Assembly: GCA_902603705.1 (NCBI GenBank)
Contig: CACKVQ010000013.1
Span: forward strand, 1 to 35,491
Direction: 5' to 3'
Source of the DNA: Puniceicoccaceae bacterium
GTDB lineage: Bacteria; Verrucomicrobiota; Verrucomicrobiia; Opitutales; Coraliomargaritaceae
Length of the DNA stretch: 35,491 nt
Below are positions 27,547 to 35,491 of the stretch, piece after piece; position 1 is the first letter of the stretch; each line of letters opens with the position of its first letter. The position numbers and the translations under genes are program-made. The notes beneath the pieces are model-generated. The model ran no database searches. It was not told where the DNA came from and worked only from the letters and a program-made list of their open reading frames with translations.

Positions 27547-28311
27547 TTACTCGCTAGACTCGAGAATGCGCTTGCGTCTGTAAGCTTCGTCTAGGCGTTC
27601 TTCTATACGGTTAGACTCATGTTCTGGTAGATATCTAGGCCCTCCAAGGGTATGATTAGTAATCAATATTTTAGACCATTTATCGAGCATCTGCATAGTA
27701 TTAATCACGTCTGTGTGTGATTGTCCTAATATGAATGGACCATGATTCTCCAAAAATATAATTTTAGGGGCACAGCTGTGGTCGTTTTTAAATTTAGACA
27801 AAGAATCGCTAACAGCCTGTGCTAATTTGAAACCTGGATCAACATAAGGGACGACTGCGAAATGCCGCCCACAGACGACTACAACATCTGGGAAAATATG
27901 CTCCATGTATGGCTTCGCGCCCATTTCACTACAAAGGATTGATAATACAGATTCTGGGTGACCGTGCCCTACCCACTCGCAGTTACCCTCAGACAAACAA
28001 ACCGCGTGAACAAAGGTTTCTACTGATGGAAGCTTTGCCATAGGGTCAATTTTTATAGACTCCAAGGCGTGTATTACTTGTTCGTCACTTAATGATGACT
28101 GCGCGACATATTCTAAAGCTTTTTTTAGATTGACCTCAGTAAAGTCTTCACGGCTTGCTTCACCTAATCTACTCCCCGAGGCCTTAACATAATACGTCCC
28201 TTTGCCCGAAAGGGTGCTAGTATTGCCCTCTCCTAGTATTGCCCAACCTCTATCTTCACGTCCAAATTCACGAGATAGTGTAACTAAATTATCTAAACGC
28301 TCGTTTTCCAT
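27547..28311 (-). CDS. Class II aldolase/adducin-family protein
   Basis: A 254-residue single-domain zinc aldolase-family protein. Landmarks are GEGNTSTLSG near 27-36, ASGSRLGEA, VETFVHAV around 97-104, the zinc-binding VGHGHP with His116 and His118, and LENHGPF with His190. This fits the L-fuculose-1-phosphate / rhamnulose-1-phosphate aldolase superfamily, but sequence does not settle the substrate, and some members are epimerases or decarboxylases. It is 17 bases downstream of the fused aldolase/dehydrogenase gene and surely in its operon, so it may act on a second deoxysugar or another intermediate. Confidence 0.82.
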   Translation of the reverse strand: MENERLDNLVTLSREFGREDRGWAILGEGNTSTLSGKGTYYVKASGSRLGEASREDFTEVNLKKALEYVAQSSLSDEQVIHALESIKIDPMAKLPSVETFVHAVCLSEGNCEWVGHGHPESVLSILCSEMGAKPYMEHIFPDVVVVCGRHFAVVPYVDPGFKLAQAVSDSLSKFKNDHSCAPKIIFLENHGPFILGQSHTDVINTMQMLDKWSKILITNHTLGGPRYLPEHESNRIEERLDEAYRRKRILESSE

Positions 28312-28328
28312 GTATTTTTTGATACGTG

Positions 28329-30518
28329 CTATCGCAAAAATGCCTCAGATAAACCACCATCTACACTAAGCACTATTCCAGTTGTTTTTGAAGCTAGATC
28401 ACTTGCTAAGAAATAGATAGCTTCTGCCTGATCTGCTGGTGTAATTGGTGACCGAGTAAGAGTACGACCAGCATAAAATTCTGCCAACTTCAGACGTAGC
28501 TCATCGGTAGTTTCATCATCTGAATAATTAATACTATACTTCTTTAACGAAGTCTTAACGCGATCTCTAGGAAACATGTTTGATCCTTTTACAACTGTCG
28601 CAGGAGCAACAGCATTAACACGAGCATTAGGTGCTAATTCTAATGCAAGCTCACGCACTATATGATTAGCCGCAGCTTTCGAAGAATCATATGCGATAGA
28701 GCCTTTTTTAGGTACCACTGCATTTACCGAAGTCGTTATAACCACAGAACTTTTTAACTGGATACCTTGTTTTTCAAAAATAGACTTTGCAGCATTAGTA
28801 ACTAAATAAGGCCCTACTGAGTTAATTTTAAATACTTTTTCCCATTTGCTAATTGAAAATTCATCCTCCCCATTCGGAGTAAGAAAGATCCCTGCAGTTA
28901 ATGCAACCACATCTACTCCACCATATGCGTAAAGCGCTGTATTATAGCATTCTTCAATACTTGATTCGTCTGTAATATCAATGTGGCAAGCAATAACGTT
29001 ACCGCAATTCGAGATACCTGTGCCGGCTACACCAATGCCCTTCCCAATAAATTCAGATATCTCATCAGCGGTAATTTGCGCAGCTTCTTGATCTATATCA
29101 GCACAGACTACGTGGGCACCTTCTTTTGAGAATTTATGTGCTGCTTCTTTACCAATTCCCGAGCCTGCTCCAATGACGACAACAACCTTTCGGGAAAATT
29201 CTTTCTCCTTTGGCATACGTTGTAATTTAGCTTCTTCCAATTGCCAATATTCAATATCAAAAGCTTCTTGTCGGGGTAGACCGATATATTCATCGATTGC
29301 TTCTGCTCCACGCATGACTCCTATTGCACAATTATAAAACTCTGCCGTTACTCGTGATTCTGATTTATTCTTGCCAAATGAGATCAACCCTAAACCAGGG
29401 ATCAATAAGACTGTAGGATTAGTATCACGTATGGCAGGAGAATCAGTATGCTTACAGCTATTATAATATTCTACGTAGTCTGAGCGGTACTTTTTAACAC
29501 CACTAAGAATTAGCTCTTTCAATACTCCTGTATCTGCACATTCTGGATTCCAGTCTATATATAGTGGTTTTATTTTAGTGCGCAAAAAATGATCTGGGCA
29601 AGAAGTGCCGACCTCCGCTAGGCGTTTGGCATCATGAGAGTTAACAAATTCTAAAACATCTGAGTCGCGATGCACTGTGGCGATTAAACGATTATTTTGC
29701 GATACCACGCCGCGAATAAAAGGCAACAAACTAAGCGTAATTTCTTTAGAAACATTAGCACTCGGAGAGGAATACTTCTGTCCTCCAAAGGTCTGATTTT
29801 TACGGTCTTTTGAAGCTATGTAAGCGCCCGCTTTTTCTATTAAATTAAGAGTTAATTCATAGCAGCCTTTATCATTATTATCCCAATTTATCAAACCGTG
29901 TTGAGCCATATTGATACCAACACAGTCTTTATTACTTTCGTAAATTTTCTGCATCTTCAAACCTAGATCAAAACCTGGTCGTTGCCATGGTAAATATGCT
30001 AATTGATTCCCATATATTTTCTTAGTTAAAGACTCAGCATTTTTACATGCAGCAATAGAAATAAAAGAAATTGGATGCATGTGATCCACATGTTTTGCTC
30101 CTATAAAGCTATGAAGGGGTGTATCTATCGAGCATGGGCGGGTGTTTAAATTGAAGGTAGCATGAGGATACATCTGCACCATGTGATCTTCTATCTCACT
30201 TTTAACGCCATTGTTCTCTGTTCCTATGTACAGAGCTTGGAGGGATATGAGCTTATCTTGATATAATGAAGAAAAATTTGAACAATTTGCCGTACGTAAA
30301 TCACCGCCTGATCCCTTTACCCATAATACCTCTACAATTTCTCCGCTTAATGGGTCTTTTTCCATGATTTTAGCGGATGTATTACCCCCGCCAGTATTAG
30401 TAACACGTTGATCATTACCCAAAATGTTAGATCTATAAACTAAGCGCTCAATAGGCGTCAATTTATCTACTGCGTCATCGTCCCACTCGTAATTAACAAA
30501 TTTGTAATTCGATTTCAT
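28329..30518 (-). CDS. rhaD: Bifunctional rhamnulose-1-phosphate aldolase / L-lactaldehyde dehydrogenase (fused)
   Basis: A 729-residue fusion. Residues 1 to about 430 are a class II aldolase with VTNTGGGNTSAKI, WVKGSGGDLRT, the zinc motif HVDHMHP (His146, His148) and AQHGLINW (His207). Residues about 440-729 are a short-chain dehydrogenase with GAGSGIG (450-456) and the catalytic Tyr610/Lys614 in AYDSSKAAANH. In the known fused family this protein splits L-rhamnulose-1-phosphate into dihydroxyacetone phosphate and L-lactaldehyde and oxidises the latter to L-lactate. Rhamnose isomerase is not in the window. It is divergent from the DeoR regulator across a 112-base gap. Confidence 0.92.
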   Translation of the reverse strand: MKSNYKFVNYEWDDDAVDKLTPIERLVYRSNILGNDQRVTNTGGGNTSAKIMEKDPLSGEIVEVLWVKGSGGDLRTANCSNFSSLYQDKLISLQALYIGTENNGVKSEIEDHMVQMYPHATFNLNTRPCSIDTPLHSFIGAKHVDHMHPISFISIAACKNAESLTKKIYGNQLAYLPWQRPGFDLGLKMQKIYESNKDCVGINMAQHGLINWDNNDKGCYELTLNLIEKAGAYIASKDRKNQTFGGQKYSSPSANVSKEITLSLLPFIRGVVSQNNRLIATVHRDSDVLEFVNSHDAKRLAEVGTSCPDHFLRTKIKPLYIDWNPECADTGVLKELILSGVKKYRSDYVEYYNSCKHTDSPAIRDTNPTVLLIPGLGLISFGKNKSESRVTAEFYNCAIGVMRGAEAIDEYIGLPRQEAFDIEYWQLEEAKLQRMPKEKEFSRKVVVVIGAGSGIGKEAAHKFSKEGAHVVCADIDQEAAQITADEISEFIGKGIGVAGTGISNCGNVIACHIDITDESSIEECYNTALYAYGGVDVVALTAGIFLTPNGEDEFSISKWEKVFKINSVGPYLVTNAAKSIFEKQGIQLKSSVVITTSVNAVVPKKGSIAYDSSKAAANHIVRELALELAPNARVNAVAPATVVKGSNMFPRDRVKTSLKKYSINYSDDETTDELRLKLAEFYAGRTLTRSPITPADQAEAIYFLASDLASKTTGIVLSVDGGLSEAFLR

Positions 30519-30630
30519 TGTTGTAATAAACTAATGCTAAATCGACATTATAAGCAAAATAATCCCAATTACTTCAACATTTTTCAACATAATTATTGCA
30601 AAACAACACTATATTTTAAAAAATTAAGAT
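30519..30630. promoter_or_regulatory. Divergent regulatory gap with direct repeats (DeoR operator candidate)
   Basis: The 112-base gap between the fused aldolase gene and the DeoR gene contains two exact copies of TTCAACAT, at 30573-30580 and 30583-30590, ten bases apart (one DNA turn). A related CAACA lies at 30604-30608. Repeated sites on one face of the helix are common in DeoR-family operators, so this is the best candidate site for the adjacent regulator. Confidence 0.45.
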
Positions 30631-31395
30631 ATGCTAGCAATTGAGCGACACAATCACATTGCGCATATTCTAGAGCGATGTGGAACAATCAGAACTACAG
30701 AGGTTGCCAAAGATTTGGGTGTGACCGACGAAACAATACGCCGTGATTTAAAGATCCTTGAAAAAGGTGATCAACTTTTACGCATTCACGGAGGTGCAAG
30801 TTCGATTAGCGGAAGACCCAAACTTCAGTCTTTTTCGGAACGCAGTGCGTTAAATACGGAGTATAAACTAGCTATTGCAAAAGCCACAATTAGTACAGTT
30901 ACGGCTGGTCGTACTTACGCGTTTGACAGTAGTACGACTGCTTTAGCACTCGTTTCCTTATTGCACAATTTACCCTACCGTGTTATTACAAATTCACTAG
31001 CTGTACTACAAAGCCTTGTTAATTATGATAAAATAGAACTCATTGCTACTGGCGGAAGTTTTCACAAGAAAACAAACACTTTTATAGGCGGCGACAGCAT
31101 CAATACCTTAAACCATCATAGAATCCATACAGCTTACATATCTTGTATTGGGTTCGATCTAAATCGCGGAGCTAGTGAAGGCTTTGAGCAACAAGCTACC
31201 TATAAGGAACGCCTGGTGCAGTTGGCAGATGAGGTAATACTACTAATTGATTCGAGCAAGATTAACGCTCATTCAGAGTACTATTTTGCTTCTTCTGACC
31301 AGATAACACAAGTAATCACTGACAATAGAATTGAGCCTGAAACAGCTAATGCAATACGAGCGAATGGTATAAATCTTATAATAGCTAAACCATAA
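30631..31395 (+). CDS. DeoR-family transcriptional regulator
   Basis: A 254-residue repressor. The N-terminal helix-turn-helix is seen in GTIRTTEVAKDLGVTDETIR and the following RDLKILEKGDQLLRIHGGA, the DeoR family signature. The C-terminal sensor domain, related to ribose-5-phosphate isomerase-type folds, has AFDSSTTALALV, VITNSLAVL, ATGGSFHKKTNTFIG and VILLIDSSKI, which form the sugar-phosphate pocket. It lies 4 bases before rhamnulokinase and is divergent from the aldolase operon, so it probably senses a rhamnose- or fucose-derived phosphate and represses both sides. Confidence 0.9.
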   Translation: MLAIERHNHIAHILERCGTIRTTEVAKDLGVTDETIRRDLKILEKGDQLLRIHGGASSISGRPKLQSFSERSALNTEYKLAIAKATISTVTAGRTYAFDSSTTALALVSLLHNLPYRVITNSLAVLQSLVNYDKIELIATGGSFHKKTNTFIGGDSINTLNHHRIHTAYISCIGFDLNRGASEGFEQQATYKERLVQLADEVILLIDSSKINAHSEYYFASSDQITQVITDNRIEPETANAIRANGINLIIAKP

Positions 31396-31399
31396 TAAC

Positions 31400-32641
31400 A
31401 TGCATAAAGTATATCTTGCTATTGACTTAGGCGCAGGAAGCGGCCGTGTGCTCGCAGGATTATATGACGGCAAAAAAATCAATTTAGAGGAAGTAAATCG
31501 TTTTGAGAACAATCCTGTCGAAGTAGCTAATCATTGGCATTGGAATATAAATAATTTATACGATAATATATTAAATGGTCTCACAATAGCTGCTTCTAAG
31601 TATGGCGATTCGATTGTTAGTCTCGGCATAGACACTTGGGGAGTTGATTATGCTTTGCTAGGTCAAGATGGAGCTCTTTTGAATCTACCCTACCAGTACA
31701 GAGATGTCCGAACAGATCAGATGATGGAGCGTGCATTTTCTTTAGTAGACAAACGCACTATATATGAAAAAACTGGAATACAATTTATGTTCTTTAATAC
31801 CATTTTTCAGCTTTTGTCAGAACTAGATGACAATAACTTACGTATTAAACATGCTGAAAACCTTCTATTTATACCAGACCTTATAGGATACTGGTTAACT
31901 GGAATAATGTGCCAAGAGCGCAGCATTGCTAGTACCTCACAGCTTTATAATCCAACCGAAAAAAAATGGGACTATGATCTAATTAAACTACTAGGTTTAC
32001 CCCAAAAATTATTCAAAGAATTATCAGATTCTGGTTCCACACTAGGAAAATTAAGTAGGTTGATCTCCGGTAAAACAGGTTTAAAAAATACAAACGTAAT
32101 TAGTGTTGCTGGTCACGACACAGCTAGTGCTGTAGCGGCGATACCGTCTCAATTACCAGCTCCCGCATTCTTAAGTAGTGGCACTTGGTCATTGATGGGC
32201 ATCGAGATTGATAAACCTATAATTAATTCAGATTCGTATAATGACGCTTTTACAAACGAGTCTGGTGCCAACGGAAGTATACGATTTTTAAAGAATATAT
32301 GCGGGCTTTGGCTAATCCAAGAATGCAAACGGGAGTGGTCTAGTAAAGGTATAGAAATCGAATATGAAGAAATGGCATCTATCGCTAGCGAGATACAGCC
32401 CTTCAGGAGTTTGATAAATCCAGATAATGCAGCTTTTACCAAAAGCGGAGATATGGTTAAGAAAATCCAGAGTTACTGCCGCGAGACAAATCAAAAAGTC
32501 CCTGAATCAAATGGAGAAATTATACGTTGCGTTTATGAAAGCTTAGCACTTCGTTACTCAACAGTATGGGATAGTTTACTTTATTACGCTACAGATACCC
32601 CCCCAAACACTACATGTTGTTGGAGGCGGGTGCCAAGATAG
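31400..32641 (+). CDS. rhaB: Rhamnulokinase, N-terminal part (frame broken at C7 run)
   Basis: FGGY-family kinase that phosphorylates L-rhamnulose. Visible are AIDLGAGSGR (8-16), SLGIDTWGVDYALL, YQYRDVRTD, VAGHDTASAV and FLSSGTWSLMG, all rhamnulokinase-like. The frame runs normally to DTPP near residue 400, then reads 12 unrelated codons to a TAG at 32639. The expected continuation (LHVVGGGCQDR) sits in the next frame. Removing one C from the run CCCCCCC at 32598-32604 would join both parts into a 492-residue protein, the usual rhamnulokinase length. The truncated product would lose the end of its nucleotide-binding domain. See the finding on the cause. Confidence 0.9.
   Translation: MHKVYLAIDLGAGSGRVLAGLYDGKKINLEEVNRFENNPVEVANHWHWNINNLYDNILNGLTIAASKYGDSIVSLGIDTWGVDYALLGQDGALLNLPYQYRDVRTDQMMERAFSLVDKRTIYEKTGIQFMFFNTIFQLLSELDDNNLRIKHAENLLFIPDLIGYWLTGIMCQERSIASTSQLYNPTEKKWDYDLIKLLGLPQKLFKELSDSGSTLGKLSRLISGKTGLKNTNVISVAGHDTASAVAAIPSQLPAPAFLSSGTWSLMGIEIDKPIINSDSYNDAFTNESGANGSIRFLKNICGLWLIQECKREWSSKGIEIEYEEMASIASEIQPFRSLINPDNAAFTKSGDMVKKIQSYCRETNQKVPESNGEIIRCVYESLALRYSTVWDSLLYYATDTPPNTTCCWRRVPR
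32598..32604. repeat. C7 homopolymer at the rhamnulokinase frameshift
   Basis: Seven consecutive C bases mark the point where homology moves from one reading frame to the next. Six C bases would restore the frame. Homopolymers are the usual site for both sequencing errors and slippage. Confidence 0.9.
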
Positions 32642-32879
32642 GCTCCTAAATCAATTTACAGCAGATGCTTTGAGCGTTACAGTCATTGCAGGCCCTGTTG
32701 AAGCAACTGGGCTAGGTAACATAATAGTGCAAATGATCGCTGATTCACGTATAGATAATCTGCTACAGGGTAGACGAATAGTTCTAGATTCTTCTGATGT
32801 TCAGGTGTACCAACCAAATAGATCACAAGCATGGCCTGAAGCAAAAGATCGATTTAAGGATTTACTACTAAATGAATAG
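32605..32879 (+). pseudogene. rhaB: Rhamnulokinase, C-terminal fragment in shifted frame
   Basis: Continuation of rhamnulokinase in the next frame from just after the C run to the TAG at 32877-32879. It begins TLHVVGGGCQDRLLNQFTAD and includes AGPVEATGLGNIIVQM and a final QAWPEAKDRFKDLL, the standard end of FGGY rhamnulokinases with the GGG adenosine-binding loop. It has no plausible start of its own. The sequence is well preserved and the last 8 bases overlap the next gene, so the break is either recent or not real. Confidence 0.88.
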
Positions 32880-34395
32880 ACAATCAAAAGTAATGAAAAG
32901 TGAAAGACATATAGAAGACCCAGATGTTATACTTATAGGTAGCGGTATTATGTCAGCCACACTTGGCGTGGTATTAAAAGAACTTGATCCAAAACTAAAA
33001 ATACAGATCTACGAGGCTGCGGAAGGTATATCCAGTGAAGCCTCGGACTGTTGGCACAATGCGGGCACGGGTCATGCAGGATTATGCGAACTTAGCTACA
33101 CACCAAACTATTCAAGTGATGGTGAAGTCTGTGTAGATAAAGCGATAGAGATTTTTCAAGAATTTACGCATTCACTACAATTCTGGGGCTACGCTGCTCG
33201 CAAAGGGATCATAAAGAACCCAAAAGAATGCGTGAACGCTGTGCCGCACCTAAGTTTTGTGTACGGCAAAGAACAAGTAAACTTCTTACGTTCTAGGTAT
33301 CACCAAATGAAGAAACATCATTTCTTCCAAGAAATGGAATATTCCGAAGATCGTACAAAGATCCGAGAGTGGGCTCCACTTATTTTGGAAGGCCGAGGAA
33401 ATAGTCCAGTAGCAATGACGCGTATGCTAAATGGTACGGATGTGAATTTTGGTGCATTAGCAAGGCAAATGATAGAATGGTTAGGTAAACAAGAAAATTG
33501 CGGTTATGCCACACTACATCGTGTCACTGATTTAGAGGAAAAGAATAATAGATGGACAGTAGAAGTAGCCTCTATCGCAGATAATACTAAGTTAACAAAC
33601 TCAGCAGGATTTGTGTTTATAGGCGCTGGTGGCGGCAGCCTTCCATTGCTGCAAAAATCAGGAATACCTCAAGCGAAGGGTTTAGCTGGTTTTCCAATCG
33701 GCGGTCAGTGGCTCGTTTCTGAATCGGAAAAATTAATTAAAAAGCATAATGCAAAAGTGTACGGTATGTCTCCCGGATCAGCACCAACAATGGCGGTACC
33801 ACATCTGGATACACGGATTATTGAAGGAAAGAAATACCTACTATTTGGCCCATATGCCTCTTGGACTACTAAATTTCTACATGAAAAAGGAAGTTTTCTA
33901 GACTTACCATACTCTATTCGTGGTAATAATATAATATCACTAATTAAGGTAGGAATATTTAATATACCTTTAGTTTTTTACTTAGTACGACAAGGCACAC
34001 AGAGTATGAAAAACCGGCTAGATGAATTACGTAAATTTTATCCTGCAGCAAAAGAGAAGGACTGGAAACTCATTGATGCTGGTATACGAGTTCAGGCAAT
34101 TAAAAAAGAAGATGGTGATGCTGGTATCGTACATTTTGGAACAGAAGTAATGACAAATAAAAATGGCACTTTATCCGCTTTATTAGGAGCCTCTCCGGGC
34201 GCATCTGTTTCCACGAATATAGCGCTTAATATACTTCGAAAATGTTTTAATAATTTATTAGAATCACCGCTGGGTCACTCAAAGATAAAGGATTTGATCC
34301 CCAGTTATAACGAAGACCTCAGCGCACCTGAGATGGCACAGAGGCAGATAGAGATTTTTCATGATGCATTGCAAGCCCTCGAGTTAACTAATTAA
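32872..34395 (+). CDS. mqo: Malate:quinone oxidoreductase-family flavoprotein
   Basis: FAD-dependent, membrane-associated dehydrogenase of the Mqo family, 507 residues. The dinucleotide motif DVILIGSGIMSATLG starts near residue 19, followed by the family block WHNAGTGHAGLCELSYTP, VPHLSFVYG, GTDVNFGALARQ, GAGGGSLPLLQKSGIPQAKG, and a C-terminal DAGIRVQAIKKEDGDAGIVHFGTEV and LLGASPGAS. It would pass electrons from a 2-hydroxyacid to quinone. An alternative start is the ATG at 32893. Some motifs differ from textbook Mqo (GFPIGGQWL). It overlaps the rhamnulokinase end by 8 bases, so malate is not the only possible substrate: the rhamnose pathway makes L-lactate. Confidence 0.85.
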   Translation: MNRQSKVMKSERHIEDPDVILIGSGIMSATLGVVLKELDPKLKIQIYEAAEGISSEASDCWHNAGTGHAGLCELSYTPNYSSDGEVCVDKAIEIFQEFTHSLQFWGYAARKGIIKNPKECVNAVPHLSFVYGKEQVNFLRSRYHQMKKHHFFQEMEYSEDRTKIREWAPLILEGRGNSPVAMTRMLNGTDVNFGALARQMIEWLGKQENCGYATLHRVTDLEEKNNRWTVEVASIADNTKLTNSAGFVFIGAGGGSLPLLQKSGIPQAKGLAGFPIGGQWLVSESEKLIKKHNAKVYGMSPGSAPTMAVPHLDTRIIEGKKYLLFGPYASWTTKFLHEKGSFLDLPYSIRGNNIISLIKVGIFNIPLVFYLVRQGTQSMKNRLDELRKFYPAAKEKDWKLIDAGIRVQAIKKEDGDAGIVHFGTEVMTNKNGTLSALLGASPGASVSTNIALNILRKCFNNLLESPLGHSKIKDLIPSYNEDLSAPEMAQRQIEIFHDALQALELTN

Positions 34396-34470
34396 AACCA
34401 ACTATTTAATCACATTTTACCCTATATAATTAGGTCACGTATGAGAAATTCTTCTTAGCTTATGTTAATT
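34396..34470. other. Gap between convergent genes
   Basis: A 75-base AT-rich gap between the converging flavoprotein and dihydrouridine synthase genes. A terminator is expected here, but no stable hairpin with a T tract is visible. Confidence 0.4.
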
Positions 34471-35463
34471 TTAATTACAAAAAGTGGAGTAATTTTCTAA
34501 ATGCTTTTCTGCCACAAGCTCAAGATCTTCGATTTGATTAACCTTGCCCAGAGAGCCACGTATTTTACGAGATCCTTCCATACCTTTTGTAAGTGCTATA
34601 AATTTAGGTCGCATCCAGCGCAAATCACTGTGTCGCTCATCTCTAAATGGACGTGCCATGATACGCCGAGTGTACTCAATAATAGTCTTCCAACGTTCTT
34701 CCAAACTTGGTGGACTAGGCACGTGTCCATGCTCTAGGTAATGCTTAATCTCTCGGAATATCCACGGATAGCCAAGCGCTACACGACCAATCATTAGCCC
34801 CGCACATTTTGTTTGCTCGCGGATTCGAATTACATCCTGCGCAGAGCAGATATTACCATTTCCTATAACAGGAATAGTTAGCTTAGATGCTACATCTGCG
34901 ATTATTGACCAATTAGCTTCTCCGCTGTAACCCTGCATTTTAGTCCTCCCATGTATGGTAAGCGCCTGTGCTCCCTCGCTTTCAACTATATGGCCAACCT
35001 CTGTCGCAACTATGTTATTATCGTCCCAACCAGTACGAATTTTAACTGTTATTGGGGTATTCGATACAGCTTTAACCAATGCCGCAGTAATTTTACCAAT
35101 TTTCGCTGGCTTACGAAGCAGTGAAGAACCGGCATCCATGCAAATTACTCGATCCGCAGGACATCCAAAATTGATGTCAATAAAGTCAGGTTGTAAACGA
35201 TCTTCTAGTAAACGAGCCGCCGCTGCCATCGAGACTGGATTAGAGCCGAAGATCTGTACACCCATAGGACGTTGTTCTTCCGTAAAATCTACTGTCTCCC
35301 AAAGTTTCGGGTCTTCTCTAGTGAGAGCATCGGCCTGCACAAACTCTGTCACCATAACATCTGCGCCTTGCTCCTTACAGAACTGCCTAAATACAATGTC
35401 CGTAACGCGTGCCATTGGCGCTAAATATATAGGAAACTTATCGTTTTGAAACCATGAAAGCAT
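34471..35463 (-). CDS. dusB: tRNA-dihydrouridine synthase
   Basis: FMN enzyme that reduces uridines in the D loop of tRNA, 330 residues. The N-terminal [28 protein letters not shown], the active-site [11 protein letters not shown] with Cys101, [40 protein letters not shown] and [13 protein letters not shown] are all Dus signatures. The pattern is closest to DusB, but assignment within the Dus family from motifs alone is tentative. It starts at the ATG at 35463, 28 bases from the window edge; nothing upstream is visible. It is unrelated in function to the sugar genes beside it. Confidence 0.9.
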   Translation of the reverse strand: MLSWFQNDKFPIYLAPMARVTDIVFRQFCKEQGADVMVTEFVQADALTREDPKLWETVDFTEEQRPMGVQIFGSNPVSMAAAARLLEDRLQPDFIDINFGCPADRVICMDAGSSLLRKPAKIGKITAALVKAVSNTPITVKIRTGWDDNNIVATEVGHIVESEGAQALTIHGRTKMQGYSGEANWSIIADVASKLTIPVIGNGNICSAQDVIRIREQTKCAGLMIGRVALGYPWIFREIKHYLEHGHVPSPPSLEERWKTIIEYTRRIMARPFRDERHSDLRWMRPKFIALTKGMEGSRKIRGSLGKVNQIEDLELVAEKHLENYSTFCN

Positions 35464-35491
35464 ACTAAAGATATTTGTTACAACTTATTTC

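Noticed and set aside
34955-35449. A 164-codon open frame on plus opposite the dihydrouridine synthase
   Set aside because: It lies wholly antisense to a gene with many conserved motifs, has no recognisable domain and reflects the codon pattern of the opposite strand.

Overview
The window is AT-rich, densely coding and mostly operonic. The gene set points to a Verrucomicrobiota / PVC-type marine heterotroph: an alternative complex III operon joined to a cbb3 oxidase operon, a sulfatase, a Tat-exported Gfo/Idh oxidoreductase beside ThuA and HEAT-repeat proteins, and a fused rhamnulose-1-phosphate aldolase/dehydrogenase. The lineage is an inference from gene content; there is no rRNA here. Almost no gene start has a Shine-Dalgarno sequence; starts follow A/T-rich leaders.

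Region 1 (1-4698, minus) is a purine/ureide degradation operon read cupin > DMT transporter > OHCU decarboxylase > 5-hydroxyisourate hydrolase > allantoate amidohydrolase > allantoinase (cut by the window start). Together these take 5-hydroxyisourate to (S)-ureidoglycine; no urate oxidase or xanthine dehydrogenase is in view. Diverging from it (4754-6574, plus) are two tandem 220-residue HAD phosphatases and a YbgC-like thioesterase.

Region 2 (6588-20528, minus) is a respiratory block read ccoI > (possible small ORF) > actA-B-C-D-E-F > a small membrane protein > CcoS-like > ccoN-ccoO-ccoP. It couples quinol oxidation by alternative complex III to a copper/haem oxidase, with the copper-loading ATPase at its head. 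The CcoP equivalent has one haem instead of two.

Region 3 (20665-20738, minus) is tRNA-Gly(TCC) with an encoded CCA end.

Region 4 (20904-27501) holds exported proteins of a polymer-degrading type: a secreted esterase, a HEAT-repeat protein, a Tat-exported Gfo/Idh oxidoreductase and a ThuA-like protein on minus, then a divergent sulfatase on plus.

Region 5 (27547-34395) is deoxysugar catabolism: a class II aldolase and the fused RhaD-type aldolase/dehydrogenase on minus, and divergently a DeoR regulator, rhamnulokinase (broken by a +1 shift at a seven-C run) and a malate:quinone-oxidoreductase-family flavoprotein that overlaps the kinase end. The sulfatase and esterase next door fit release of sulfated or acylated rhamnose/fucose-type sugars. 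Region 6 (34471-35463, minus) is a tRNA-dihydrouridine synthase. I saw no insertion sequence, prophage, CRISPR array, rRNA or defence system.
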